NCBI GenBank assembly: GCA_007449985.2
Contig: VIIQ02000113.1
Span: 51,945-115,944, forward strand
Reading direction: 5' to 3'
Length of the DNA: 64,000 bases
Source of the DNA: Desmodesmus armatus
Lineage: Eukaryota; Chlorophyta; Chlorophyceae; Sphaeropleales; Scenedesmaceae
In this document: positions 30,247 to 44,100 of the stretch, one piece after another
How positions within the stretch are numbered: position 1 is the stretch's first letter
Layout: each line of letters starts with the position of its first letter
Program-made: the position numbers and the translations under genes
Notes under the pieces: generated by a model
What the model was told of the DNA's origin: nothing
What the model saw: only the letters and a program-made list of their open reading frames with translations
The model's database searches: none

Positions 30247-33200
30247 CTCTGAGTCTGACTCCTGAGTCAGCAGGAAAGCTGGTCCAGAGGTTGCATGTGC
30301 ACTCTCTTTGTGTCACAGTGTGCCATGTGTTTTGATGAGGGAGTGCAAGTTGCTTCAGGCACAGTTGTGCTGGCAGCCATGCTTTGTGCCTGAAACCGTT
30401 GGCAATCAACACTGTTGTGGCAGGCCAGTGCTCTGCAGCAGCTTGGGTCTCCAGACTTCTCTCGCCACTTTCAGGCCAGCACACAGCAGCTGCCTTTGTG
30501 AGAGACTGTCATTGCATCACATTTTTGAACTGCAGCAGATGGCTCGAGCGCTCCACTGAACAACAGCCCTGACAAGCATTTGCTATTACACAACCTCGCT
30601 GCAACTCAACCCAGCGTAGTATTTTGCATTGCTGCAGTTCCTGTCGTCAATGCACGTGGCGTCTGCAGCACTTGCCTGCAGTTTGCAAGGCTAATGCAAG
30701 GCAGCAGCAGCCCACAGCCCTTGACCACAGAGGGTAAGTCCTACTAAAACAATAAACAAAACCCCATCCAGCTGTGGCAGGTCATGCCCGACCAGCAGCA
30801 TAGCATCAAAGCAACAAATGACAGTAGTAACGAGACAAAACAAGCGCAACTTGCCATACCACCACATGCACCGGTATTACAAAGCCCCGTTCCACAGGTT
30901 GTGTTCTGGGCTTGCCGACAGCAGTTCCTTGGGGTATTGACTTGAGCACCGCCACCATGCAGGCTATGTCACAGCCTGAGCTCAATCTGTGTGCATGCTA
31001 AAAGTTCTGCTGTGAAACTGGACACCATGCGTGACTGGCACACACCCATGCTGATGTGCCACATACTACTCGCTAGTAGTGTACTATACTGCTAATATTG
31101 CAGTAGTACCCCAACACTCAAGTGTGTCGTCCATCACACCCTTGTACTATCACACACTGCACAATGTGGACTCCACAAGGGAGGCTGCACAGGACTGCAT
31201 ACTTCACACCAGGAGCTAACCCTCTCACACACAGCCAGGCCTTCTCCCTCTCTGGTGCCGTCGGCTGCTGGGCGCCACAGGTGTGCACGCCCAGCTACTA
31301 GAGGGAAAGCATCTGCTGCTCAATGTGTGATCGTCACCCAAGAGCATCTGCGCAGCTGGTGATGCAAACGCACACTGCCGACTCTCACCATATTACAGCA
31401 TATCTGCAGCCCAATTGGAACTTGCCCAACCCGATGCTGCAAGATGGAAGCCCCCCTGCACAACCGCACTGCACTGAGCTGAAGGCTAGCGCTATCCCAG
31501 CAGCCCTGCTCTGATATTTGTATGCCGTTGGCGCACAAAGATTTGCACAGCAAGGTGCGGTGTGCTGCTGCGCAATGACTGCAGCCAGCAATCAGCTGCT
31601 CTCTCTGGCACAAGTCGCTCACGACACATGCGTTGCCCTGAAATCCCTGGACACTCACACATCCATGCTGCCCACTCAAAGCGATAGCTTGGCAGGACTT
31701 GGAGACTGTATGTGTCCCTCCTGCAAAGATATGTGCGGTCTGTACATAGATAGCCTGCCGATCGCACAACAGGATGGGGTGCAATTGCAATCAGCAACCA
31801 GTACAGACCACCGTCATGCGCACCATGGCGATGAGCACAGGACAAGAGAGCAGTCAGTCGCCGTAAAAGCCCAGCCCACCCAGTGAACCCAGCAAATCAA
31901 CCAGGTGAAGTGAGGGAAGCAAACGGCATGCTCAGCGCTAGCACCCCTCCCTAGGCCTCTGTTGCTGCCAGCTGTCTGGTCCAGGCAAATACACCAGAGG
32001 GCCAGAGGTGCTGGCAACTAAACAAAGGGGCCAAAGACCCAAACAGAAGCTCAAAGAAACTGCAACTATGCTGGGACATGCCTAGCAGTCACCCACAACG
32101 CAACACAACAGCCAAAGAGCGAAAAGGAATCAACGCAGCAACAACAGTGATGATTGTCATCACGCCCCTGAGCATTGTAGTGGTCCACAAACAGTCCACA
32201 GTTTGCGGTACACACAGAGCACATCAGCACGCAAACACCAGCATGCTGTGCATGCAAGTACTGACAGTCACACACACTCCATAATGACTCTTGAAAAGAT
32301 GCAGAGATGTACTTGCACTCAGCTGAATTCACCCACAAGCACACACACCTAGAAAGCACTTTGCACAGCACCACTGGTGGGCCACCCCTTGCCCAGCAGT
32401 CGCAACACACCCAGATTACTCCTGATGGCACTGCTATCAAACACCCCAGCCCCTATGCAGCCCACCATTGCACCAGCCAAAGCGTCATACCAACGCACAC
32501 CACAGACGCCAGAGCAGCGGTGTGCGGCGATGCAGGTGCTGCCTGCAGCCAACCCCCAACTCAAGGCTCCGCAAGCCGAGCAGCAGTCTATCCCAGGCCA
32601 GTCAGCTGAAGCTTGGCCCTGCCTGCAGCAGGGCAGCTTCAGCCCTCAGCACACGAATGCCGGATCCAAGTAACACACCAACAGCTGCGTCCCCAGTTAT
32701 CCACTGTACCCACTCACAAACAGTCCACGCTGATCACGGACCAGCTGAAACTTGCAGGCATGCGATGCAGCAAGGAGAGCTGCGCCGTGCAAACAGCTGT
32801 GCACCCACGATAGCACAGGTCACTGACTGCGGCTGCTTCAGCGCACCAGCAGTAGTTGGAGCGCGCCACAAGGCACACTTGGTGTTGGTTCAGTCAGCAC
32901 GCTCGCTCGCTGCCTCACATGCCCCGCTGCATGGAGAGCAGAGGGTGTACTCAATTCAGTTCTGTCAGCACAGTGCGACTACAACCCCACTGCTTGTACC
33001 TGGTAAGCTCAACCTGAGCAAAACCACCACAGCAAACCACCCCAATTCATGTACCGAGTCAGTCAGGGAGACCGCACCACCCCACCATGCTTGCACGCGA
33101 CTGCGCAGATGCACAAACCAACAGCCGATGAGCAGCCAACAACTCCTGCCTGCCCAAAGATTACTTCAGCAGCAGCCACGCACAGCTGCATGTCCCCCTT

Positions 33201-33455
33201 CCAAAAGCAATGCCACCATGACTCTTTGCAGCCTTGCAAACGTTGCATCAGGCCCGTCCCCGCCCAACAGGCTGTGGGGCCCTTCGGGACACGCTGCCAC
33301 CATGCAGCGGCATAAACTGCTGCAGTTGCTTGCCGGCTCTGCGCCTGCAGGCCTCAGCACTATGACGCAGCGGCCTTGTCTGCTGTAGCTGCTTGCAGGC
33401 TCTGCGTCTGCAGGCTCTGCGTCTGCAAGCTCTGCGTCTGCAGGACTCAGCACTA
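30247..33455. other. Long intergenic region, no gene assigned
   Basis: The longest open frame (32468-33388, +) is low complexity with no domain, start context or splice chain and is not called. The right end is the 3' flank of the CDPK gene and holds a short tandem repeat. I see no RNA gene. Confidence 0.5.
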
Positions 33456-33480
33456 TCACGCATCCGCCTTGTCTGCTGCA
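33345..33480. repeat. 12-18 bp tandem repeat near the CDPK 3' end
   Basis: CTCTGCGTCTGCAGG and variants recur at least four times. They are flanked by two longer similar arms (TCAGCACTAT...GCCTTGTCTGCTG at about 33354 and 33446). Confidence 0.8.
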
Positions 33481-36400
33481 GCTGCTGCAGCGGGCATGCC
33501 TTGCTGGTCTGCTGCTGCCAGGTCAAGGCTGAGGCGCTTGCCGGAGTATGCGCACTTGGCGTTGGCACCAGGGTCAGAGTCCACCATCATATGGACAAAC
33601 TGCAGAGCAGAGGGCGGCGGCAGGCAGCGCATGGGCATTTCAGATCACCGAATCTAAAGGACGCAAAGCAAACGACTGTGACCGTGGGATACAGGAAACA
33701 CACTTGGGTTCATGCTGGATGCTAATCATATAGATGCTAATCACATGTGACAGGTCGGCATGCCTAATCAGCTGACACGAAAGCACAACTTGCCAGCCCA
33801 TGCCGCTGGGTTGCAGCAGTGCAGGAGGCACACCCGTGCTCCGAGCAGGGCGGCACTGCTGATGCATGTACTGATCCAGCGCCCAGCATCTGTGCTGCTG
33901 CCACAACTCGACTGGCAGCCCCGCATGACATCAGAAATGCCAAATCACACATGAAATAACATCGACTTACCTCGTCAAAGTCCATCTTGCCGTCGTGTGT
34001 GTCGCTGATGCACGTCGATACCTCGCTCATCATGTCCTCCGCCAGCTCCTTGGTCATGTGGTGCTGGCCCAGCAGCTGCTGCTGCAGGTTGAGCAGGTCT
34101 GCGCTGGTTATGAAGCCGTCATGGTCCTGGTCCAGCGCATCAAAGCTGCGACGAAGCTGCAGGGACACGCACCAGCACAGCACAGCACAGCACAACAACA
34201 GCACAGAGGTCAGCATCAGTCCCAACAGCCGCTGGTGATGAAGCCGTCATGGTCCTGGTACAAAGCATCAAAGGCTGCAACGAAGCTGCAGGAAACAACA
34301 TGCACCAGCACAACACATCGCATCACCACACAGAAACAGCACGGGAGGTGTGCATCAGTTGCCACCAGCCGTACATTGATGCCAGCACAAGCGAAGAACT
34401 TCGCAACAAAAGGTGCTTGGGGGACTGGTAACCCAACAGGAACAGCATGTGCCTAGATGCTGGGTCCAGCACGCGATGGTGTGCACTGTTCGTGTCGGCA
34501 CTCACTTCCATCTTGCACACAGACCCACTACATGTTTCAGACGCACTACATGTCCATGCTTTCACCGAAACCCAACAGCTGCGCTCATAGCTTGATGGGC
34601 ACAGGAATATGGATGTCTTGCCAGACTGGGGATGCCCCCACCTACTCACCGCATCCTTTGTCTTGCTGTAGTTTGAGTTGGCCACCATGGCTGCCAGGAA
34701 CTCATCCATGTCCACATAGCCCTCCCCATACAGGTCACTGGCAGCAATCAGACCCTGCAGGAAACAAGCGGCACAAGCTTCGGGCACGATGCACACAGCG
34801 GCACCTTTCTTGGTTGACATCTAATTCATGCCGCACCGCACTGATCATATACACCGTTGGCCATAGAATGCTGCAACTTAATACATGTGCCACAGTGGGT
34901 GTTTGGGATCCCCACCTCCAGCACGTGCGGGTCAATGTCGGCAGCCAAACCAGCCTTTGCCAGTGCGCCAGTGTTGCGCAAAGCGGCGTGCAGCTCGCCG
35001 GGTGTCAAGTGACCGTCACCATCCTTGTCCAGCTCTGAGAAGGCTTCCTGCAGGGGGCAGGGGTGGAAAATGATACGATTACACTTACTGTGATTGGGCA
35101 CGGCAAAGCCGTGCAACCCACAACAGCGCCAGAGGCTCATGGGGTGATTGACACGCAAGACACGAACACAGCACAAGAAAGTTCAGCAGGCATGACACGC
35201 AGGCGTTGCAAGACCAAAAACAAAAATCCCAAACTCGCAAGCAATCTCCCCGGCGATAGCCTGCAACTGCAGATCCAGACTCATGTCTGTCAAGACTTGT
35301 GTGCCTGGATACTCAAACTCAGCATGTGTGTTCATGTATATCCATGCGTGGCCTACCTTGAGCCTCATCATGTGCTTGTCTGTGACCGTGTGGCACAGCA
35401 CCACCAGCGCCAGGCGCTTCATCCTGCTCATGCCCGCAAAGGCCTCCAGGCGAGCAACCACGTTGACCATGCTGGCGGGCGCAACGCTCTCCAGCTCAGA
35501 GCCATCAGCTGAACCCAGACAGCAGAGACGCGGATGCACATGCAGCATTGTGAAGTGTAGTTGGAAGGAGCAAACATCAAACAGAGATGCTGCAGTGAAG
35601 AGCGCATGCCTGCTTTGCCTGCTTCCGGGCATGTTCACACTGGTGCAGTGGCTGACTAGCGCAAAGGGATGCAACAAATGCAGTCACAGCCGCAACAGCT
35701 GTGCTGCACAACACTTATGGCGATTAGTTGGCAAAGCTTGGCATGCGGAAAGATTCGCTTATTCAACGTCAACCAGTTGTACATCCCCTGCAGCCCCTTA
35801 CCCAGCAAGAGCTTGCCCTCCTTAGCCTCTGTAAACCAGTGGTGCTTCAAAAGCTCGTCAGCAGTGGGACGGGCTGCGCAGCACAGCACAGCACAGCAAC
35901 GGACACCAAACACACAAACTGGGCAAAGCATGCGGACCCTTTCAAAGAGTTTGCTTGATTGCATGGCCTAGGCTTTGAGCATGAACTGTTGAAACTGACG
36001 CTGCTATGCATACGCTACGGCACACAGCCTATCAATACAGCAATCAACACAGTGCCGGTGTTGGGACCATCTGCATCAGCGCTGTCCTGCAGCTGTCTCA
36101 GCAGCATGCTGTAGCTGCCGCTGGCCTGCTGTCCTGCCAATCCCACATTGCATGTGCTCGAACTGCATGTGAGCCTGCATATGCGCTACTGCATGGGCTG
36201 ACCCTGCCTGTGCTGACTCTGTCTGGGCCAAACCAGCCTGTGCTGACCCTGCTTGTGCTGATCATACGTGTGCTGGGACAGCCTGCGCATGCTGATCCTG
36301 CGTGCGCAAGTTCTGCATGCCGCACCTGTTGGATCCAGCTTCAACATCTCCTTGACAATCTCCTGTGCTGACAGGCTGACGTGGCGCCAGTCATCAGGCA

Positions 36401-39400
36401 GCATGCGGTAGTGGCCTGCAATAAAGAGCACAACCAGCACACACCATAACATCAATCACATCACCGTGTGTTGGTGAACAGGGAGAGTTTCTGGCACATG
36501 GCGGGACACGGTGGCAGTCCACACGCATCTCCTTCACGCACTATAGCGCAATGAATGCTGCTGGAACCAGTGTCACTAGACTGCTTCTCGTGTAGACGCG
36601 CGACATCATACTTCGGCCTACGAGGGTTGGACTCAAAGCCCAGTGTTATTCCTGCGCACGCACCTGTCCGAACCTTGGACACAATTTCGTCATCGTTCTT
36701 GCCGTTGAAGGGAGGCCGACCGCACAGCAGGATGAAGAGGACCACTCCTGCTGACCACACATCTGCCTGGAGGTCGTAGTCACGCCACAGCACCTCGGGC
36801 GCAACGTAGTAGGGCTGCACATACAAAACATGAAAACATCCAGATCAGCCCAGCACAGGTGAGCTGCTGCGCCCCACCATTGCGTGTCCAACTGCAGTGC
36901 CAACTGTTACAACTCTTGTAAAGTACGATGTTGCACAAACCAGCGGCAAGCAAATGCAAATGGCATGTGTCCCACATGCAGCACAGTGCTTGAGATATTA
37001 CTGCGTCAGAACCAGCCAGCAACAGCGAGAGCAGTACAAAAAAGCACGGAGTGCATACCGTGCCGAACTTCTTGCACAGGCGCTTGCCAGGCACACAGAA
37101 GGTGGAGCAGCCGTAGTCCACCACCTTCAAGATGAGCCCCTCTGGCCCGTCAGGTGCTCCATCAGGGTGGAACAGCAACAGGTTCTCTGGCTTGATGTCC
37201 CTGCATAGTAGCGCAAAACAAACCACAGCGCTTGTAAACACAGCATGCAGCGGGACATGCAGTCTGGCACGGTTCCGCCCTGTGTGCAGATTGAGTTGCA
37301 CACTCCAGACAGCATATTCATGGGCGACTGGTGCGTATGTTCTTGGACGGTGTCACAATCATGCTTGACCACCTGCTCTGGGGTTCATGAGGCATGCAGA
37401 CAGGCATGCTGCCGCTGGCAGCTGTACTTGCAGCTATGCAGGCAACATAGAAAGGGCTGCTGCCGGTGACAGCAACACTGCTGCGGTTGACAGCAACACG
37501 GGAGGCCATGAGCCTGGCGGAGCACGCTAGCCATGCTGCAAGAAACACACAGCATGCTCACCTGTGGATGACATGCTTGGCATGTGAGTGTGCCAGGAAG
37601 CTGAGGAGCTGCCCAGCCTTCTCTGCTGCCACCTTCTCTGACATGTACCCGCTGCGAATGATTTGGTCAAAGATCTCGCCACCTGCAGGGCAGACCGACA
37701 TGGGGACCAGGCCCAACACAAAACATAATGTCACTGCTGTTAGGCGTCATGTTGTTGCTGTTTGATTTGCCAGCAGCATGACGTGGTCCTCATTCTGATG
37801 ATGAATTGCTTCGCTGCCGTTGCAGAGGTCACGTTGGCACCAATCTGCTGCAGCATGCACCCTCACTCATCTGCTGCAGCCCTCCACCCATCTGCAGCAG
37901 CATGCACCTTTGCACTGATCTGCAGCAGCCTGAGCCCTCCACCCAGTTGCTACAGCGTGAGCCCTGAACTGATCTGTTGCAGCGTACTCCTTTCGACCAT
38001 GCGCATCGGCTTGAACCCCCACCCAGCTGCAGCAGCCTGTACCTCACACTCATCTGCTGCAGTATGAGCACCACACCCTTCTGCTACTGTAGCCTGTGCA
38101 CTGCACTCTTCTGGAGCAGCCCAACCACCGCACTCACCATTGCAGTACTGCATTACCAGGTAGAAGCTGGTGGCGTCCTGCAGCACCTGATGCAGCTGCA
38201 CTGTGTTGGGGTGGTCTGACAGCAGCCGCATGATGGCCACCTCCTTCACAATGTCTGCAGCAACCACCAAGCATCAACAGGTGTGCAGCGAACAGCAAAA
38301 GTGGCGGCATCAGTACGCAGGTGAGCCACAGTGAGCCACTTGCAGTGGCTTTGAGCAGGTTGTGTTCTGTTGTGTGATCTGCACTGTCAGATCCCAAAGT
38401 GGACAGCATTCCACAAGATGGCTGCTGCATGCTGTGCTGCACGTCGGCAATCCACTCGTACCAGACACCACCCCTGCGGCTGCCAGTCGCCTGCAGCTGC
38501 ACCAGGCACTGCAACTCTCATAGGGGTATCCCCCATCCACTTTGTTGCTGCAACCAAAGTGCATGGCTGTAGACTCACTCTGCAGCTGGAGCAGCAGTGC
38601 CTCCTTGCCATCTTGCTTCTTGATGATCTTCACAGCATACTTGGCGCCATCCTTGATGCACGTGGCAATCTGCACCCTGCAGAGGCGCACACAGCACACA
38701 ACAGCACACCCAGGCACCATCAGCAATCCCAACAAAATCAGCCACTGACAAACACGGCAAATACCTGCATGCGCGCCACACCTCGACAGCAACATGCAGC
38801 CACAAGCCCTGACGCAGACACAGAGCAGTGTGCTTGTGCAGCCCCACATATCCATAGATCCGCCTGGCCCAGCTGCCTGCTACTTCCGGCATGTGCATGC
38901 GTGCCGCGACGATGCGCACTGAAGTTACCGCCGTGGCCCCCTCCCCTGGCATTATGCCATGTGACCCCCACCATTCAGCAGCCTGAGATGGCCCCCAGTC
39001 CGGCATGCATGTTTGCATGCGCACAGCCTCCCCAAACAGAGTATAACTCATCTGCTGGATTTGCCTCACACTTCGAAAGCTTCCATAAGCACACTCGTTC
39101 AACCACAAACCCAGACGTCCCGCCCAGCTGATACCTGGCCCGCCTGGCTGTAACTACACGCACATGCGCGTGCCTGCTGCTATCAAGCCTGCTGTGCCTT
39201 GCAGTTGCTGCGGCCGCCCTCACCTGGCATAGTGTCCAGTGCCAATGACCTGACCCAGGGTATACAGGTTGCCAAACTTCAGCTTTGCGCCTGCTTTGAC
39301 CTCCCTCTGTGCTCCCATGACGGCTGCCTTGATTTCTGGGTACTCATCTGGAGGCGGCGCTGGTGCCACCTTGATGCTGATCGCACCAGGAGTATCGCCC

Positions 39401-39603
39401 TTCACTGCTTGCACTGACGCACAGCTGTTGTACTGTTCTGACTGTTTTACGTCCACGGCGTGATTGCTGACATCGCGAGTGCTGTTATCTGGTGCAACCG
39501 CTGCAGTTGTCGGTTTGTCTGTGGTGAAGTGAGAACCCCCGACCTTAACCACTGCAGCATGGCCGCTCTCCTTGACGGAGGGACTGCCGCAGACGTTTCC
39601 CAT
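33456..39603 (-). CDS. Calcium-dependent protein kinase (CDPK), 13 exons, 629 aa
   Basis: Exons run 39603-39224, 38676-38579, 38254-38138, 37682-37562, 37200-37059, 36814-36664, 36415-36326, 35873-35802, 35508-35357, 35047-34916, 34754-34650, 34156-33971 and 33599-33456 (1890 nt, all phases fit). The N-terminus MGNVCGS fits N-myristoylation at Gly2 plus palmitoylation at Cys5. The kinase domain shows [15 protein letters not shown] (Lys143), VIHRDIKPEN (Asp240), a DFG position changed to DYG (Asp267), VAPEVL, and [16 protein letters not shown] regulatory junction follows, then EF-hands: [12 protein letters not shown] (canonical), [12 protein letters not shown] (good), [12 protein letters not shown] (Asp at position 12) and [12 protein letters not shown] (positions 1 and 3 lost). 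The role would be Ca2+-triggered Ser/Thr phosphorylation at membranes. Confidence 0.95.
34231..34350 (-). repeat. Decoy copy of the acceptor edge of CDPK exon 12 (EF-hand 3)
   Basis: About 120 bp copied from 34103-34225 with an offset of 128-129, including the CTGCAG acceptor and the bases encoding [10 protein letters not shown]. The copy exon edge is 34231-34285. One extra base in the copy creates an early TGA in the exon frame. It lies in intron 11, upstream of the real exon in transcript order. Confidence 0.88.
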
Positions 39604-41109
39604 GGGAGCTCACAGCATCAGCTGCTCTGCGGCCAGAAGTTTGTTAGGCTGAGCACCTGGTGGGTGTACCCAGTGCCAAGCCTGGTCCTGTGTTGACAAA
39701 CACAGAGGCATGCTCCAGTTCAGGTATCTTTCAACATGAAATTACTATTTATGAAGCCAATGGTCATTGGCATGCGACACCATGCAGGTGTGGTTGAGCC
39801 TCACTGTGCCCAACAGCACCACTGACCCGAAAGCCACCAGAGTACACACCTCGCAGCGTAAGCAGGCTCTCTTTGAACTCCAAGGGCCACCTTGATATCC
39901 TAGGGAGCGCTTGCGAAAGCAACGGAGAATGCGAGTGCTGCAGGCTGTGTTCAGCAGGACAGAATTCCTTCCCCCGCACTTCTCCGTGAAATACCAGACA
40001 ACAGACTGCAAACAGTGGTGCAATCACGGGACGACACTGGTCACGAAAGAGAATGTTGTAGGTTCCTAGGAGGAAACCAAACAACAGACATGTGACACAC
40101 CGAGTGCCTGGGTTGTAGACGGTGAAATAAGGCTGGAAAAACCACTAAGATTGAACCATTAAGCGACGTAATAAACACTCGCTTCCTTTCGCAGTCAAAT
40201 CAACTCAACAGCTGTAGCCCCCTGCACTCTCTTTTGCCTCGATATATGGCACATCGTAATACAAAGATCAGTCCAAGGTCTTTGCAGGCCTTTGCAGCTG
40301 CAGACCCGCTGTCGGCTCAGGCAGTGCTGCCCCCAACAGCAGCATCAGAGATTGTGAGAGCAGCAAGGTGTGTTGTGGTCCCGAATGCTCTCAAGCAAAG
40401 CACAGGTTCAACAATAAGACATATCTGCAAACGATGATACACTTACTCAGGCTGATAGCGGTCTGGGAGGCAGGATCTGTGATGGTGTCCATGACAAGCA
40501 CACAGCCTGCAGGCATGACAAGGTGCCTCGGCCTTGACTACGGCTGCACCCACACCAGCACTCAAAGTTACGCTGGTTGTCCTGCTGTTATGCATGCAGG
40601 GCCTACCTACAGGAACCCACACGGCCTGTGACCCCTGCAGAGCCAGCTAGGCACCTGCTGCAGTCCAGCTGCAGCTACAGCAACAGACCGCAGACATCCT
40701 CCAACTTCGTCAACAGGTCAGCAACAGACCAAACAGTGTAACAGTGCATGACCAAGACATCAACAGCAGCAGAGGCCAGCTGAAATGTACCCGTACCATG
40801 ATCTAGGCTGACCACCCAGTCATGACTGGAAGTGTGGCTGTGGCAACTCCTTCATCCTGTGCTGCTGCCGGCTGTTGCTTTGCAGTCATGACTTTCTGTC
40901 TGCAGCATCATCAGACGGCGCCTGCTGGGCTGCTGGCAGCACCAGCCGTACAGGGCATGCAGGTGAGCGGGAAGGGGCCGTTACAGCGCAACAGCAGGTA
41001 TAGCAGCACAGCCAGCGCAAGTACTCCTTGCCCAGCACACCACTCACACAGCCCTGCATGTGACGGCACTCTGGTATCTGCTGGTGCCGCTGCTTTCATA
41101 TGCGTGCAG
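39604..41109. other. Divergent intergenic region between CDPK and ARMC2-like genes
   Basis: Probably holds both promoters and unresolved 5' exons of the ARMC2-like gene. A candidate upstream exon 40904-40961 (ending GSTSRTGHA at a GTGAGC donor) fits the phase of the exon at 41110, but no start could be fixed. Confidence 0.45.
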
Positions 41110-44100
41110 ACATCTGGAGTGCTGATGGGGACACATACGAGGCGTGTGGCAGCAGCACGTGGAGCGATGCTTCAGGGCAACAGGCCAGCATCCAGCAAGA
41201 CCCTGGCCACTCGCGTGGTGCGGCCAGGCGCACTACCGTGTCTGCACCCATGCTGCAGCCCCTGCCGGGCATCAGCAGGGCCAGTGCAAACAGCAACAGC
41301 AGCAGCAGAGGCCGGGCAGCAAGTGCTGGTGGCAGCATCCCAGGAACTCGCCTCTCAGAGCTCAGCTCCTTGACACCCCTGCGCCCTGGCACTGCTCTAA
41401 AAGCAGACAGCACCTCATCAGGGCGCCCACCACTTCTGCCTGGACTGCCTGAAGCAACGTACAGCCCGCCTGTCGAGTCCAGCAGATGTCAGCAAGGCAG
41501 CAGCGCAGTGGCGCCCGAGGCAGCAGATGCTTGGATGATCCCTGCAGAGCGCAGCGGCTCTGTGACAGCTGCAGCAAGGGAGGCATCCACCTCCACAGAG
41601 AGCAGCAGCGTCATACGGCCGCTGTCAGGCGGTGGGGGTCCAGGCAGCAGATGCAGCACTCCTGGGAGCTCTTGCACCAGCCGCAGCAGGCTCAGCAGCA
41701 GGGGAGGGGACAAGGGGCATCTGTGCGTGACAGCTTGTCTGCAGCTGAGTCGGAGCTAGATCAGATGCTGTTAGACGCAGACAGTGCAGCTGAAGCAGGA
41801 GAGGACATGCAGCAGCAGAGCCAGCAGGGCAAGGTAGCCGGCCGCCTGCAGTGGCAGCAGAACGTGCTGCGTGTCCTGCGGCACATCAAGGCTCTGTCCC
41901 TCAGCCCTGGTGACGCTCCAGCACTCCTGTCCTGCTGCACAGAGCTGCAGTGCCTTCTGGCAACTGCCGCTGACTGGGGCTGCTTGCAGGACTGGCTCTG
42001 CACAGTCCCAGGCCATGCTGCTGGTGCAACAGTGCCAGCAGCAGCAGCTGCCAGCACGCCTGAGGCCAGCACTCCAGCAGGAGATGTGCAGCTGCAGCCT
42101 GTCCTGCGCAGGAGCCTTGGCAGCAGCCGTGCATGCAGTACTGCAGGGCTGCAGGACAGTGCGGCAGCTGCCGCTGCGGCCACGACCGCGCTGGGGCCAC
42201 TGGGACCACAGGACTTGCGTGCTGAGGTGCTGCATACGCTGCTGAGGCTGGTTGACAGTAAGAAGGCAGATGTGCTGGTGAAGGTGAGGACTGCTCCTTT
42301 ATGTGTCCAAGTCTGTGCAAAGTATTGGGGAACAAGGAGTAGGGTCCCCATCAGCAGCCCCAGCTCCCTCAGAGCCTGCCTGGCAATATACAGCACACAT
42401 TCAGTACAGTATCTGGTCAGGGCTAGTGGCATGTGTGCTGCAGTGACAGCACCCACCGAATTCAGCCACCGAGCGAACTCAACTCAGTCTTTGTCACTGA
42501 GGCCGGGCCCATATGTGCTGCAGGTTGGCGCCATCCTGCTGAACATGACGCCAGCAAGCAGCATTGTGCTGCTGCCAGCAACAAAGGTGCTGTATGGCTT
42601 GTCCAAAGACAGCAGCAATGACAGCCGCTTCCGGCACCATGGGGTGCTGCGGCCGCTGCTGCAGATGGCCGCAGGGCTCAGCACGGCGCTGGAGCAGCAA
42701 CAGCAGCAGCAGCCGCATATGAACACCGCACTGCTGTACTGCAGCGGGTGTCTGAAGAATGTCAGTGCGGATGCTACAAATCAAAAGAGCCTGGGCAGGC
42801 TTGGAGGTGTTGCAACAATGGCACAGGTGCGGCAAAAGCACGCACTGACTTGCACTGCGCTGCATGGCAGCCCTCCATGCGGACCGTGCAGGTTACCCTG
42901 CACTCTCAGCAGTCAGTTGCAGTCAGGGTGCTCTGCCAACTGCACTGTCTTGTGACAGGCAGGTTTGCTGCAGCGCTATGAGTGTGCGCAACCTGCTAGT
43001 CAGTCTTTGTCAGTCTCTTATGACCCACCCCTGTCAACAGGTTCCCTGCAAGTAGTGTCACAGCAAATGGCACTAGCCTAATTTATGGCTTGATCAGGCA
43101 CATGTCACAGCTGGCAGTGAATGTAGGTTAGAAGTGTCCTGCTGTGTCCTGCTGTGTATCTGCTGGTGTGCAGGTGCTTCTGGACCAGGTCTCTATCGCT
43201 CAGTCAGTGGCCTTGGCGCAGCAGCGGTCGTCACGTGAGCAGCCGACGCAGCGCTGCCGCCACCCACAGCACGAGGCTGCAGCACAGATCGCTGTGCAGG
43301 CGAGCGCGGTGCTGCGCAACCTGTCTGTTGTGCCAGGCAACGCGCTGCTGTTTGCGCAGCAGCAGGGCCTAGCCCTGCAGGCGCTGGTCAGCCTCCTGCA
43401 GCCGTTCCAGCAAGACCCTGAAGTCCTGCTGAATGCAAGCAGGTGCCTGAGCAAGCTGTCCATGTATGACAGCTGCGGGGAGGTGCTGTTGGGGACATCC
43501 TTAGATGGGCAGCAGTGCGGCAGGGGGGCGAGCACAGCCAGCTGCCAGGATGTTAGCAATGGCAGCAGCACAGGCATGCCAGGGAGCAGGGGTAGGGTCA
43601 GCAGTGGTGGTGGCAGCAGGTCTGTGAGTGAGCCTGCGGCAGTGGGGCAGATAGTGCGGGCGCTGCTGGGTGTGCAGGCCGCACAGCCCAAGCAGTGGCC
43701 AACAGGCATCCGCCTGGCTTTCTGCCTGGGGCAGCTGACAAGCTACCACCCAGAGTCCAGGCCGCAGGTTGCTGCTGTTCCTGGAGCGCTGGATGCCCTG
43801 CCGCGGCTTGTGCTGGACCTGGTAGGGTCCTGTCAGCTGCAGGAGGGCGCGGCGGGGCAGCTGCAGGAGCTGCAATGCCAGCAGCAGCCGCAGGGGCAGC
43901 AACGGCAGCAGCAGCCGCATGCAGAGGACTACATGATCAAGCTGCTGCGAATGTTGGCTAACCTCAGCATCGACCGCACTGTTGGGCCTGCATTGGCGGC
44001 AAAGCAGGTCACTGTGGATGCTCTGATGGCCGTCCTTACAGGGTACCAGTACGAGCAGGCAGAGGAGTTGGTACTGAACGCGACGGCTGCACTAACAAAC

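Noticed and set aside
32468..33388. 306-residue + strand open frame
   Set aside because: Low complexity, no motif, no start or splice support, overlaps the CDPK 3' flank repeat.
39764..40084. 106-residue minus-strand frame upstream of the CDPK start
   Set aside because: Lies in the CDPK promoter region, no family match, no splice link to exon 1, which has a convincing MGNVCG start.
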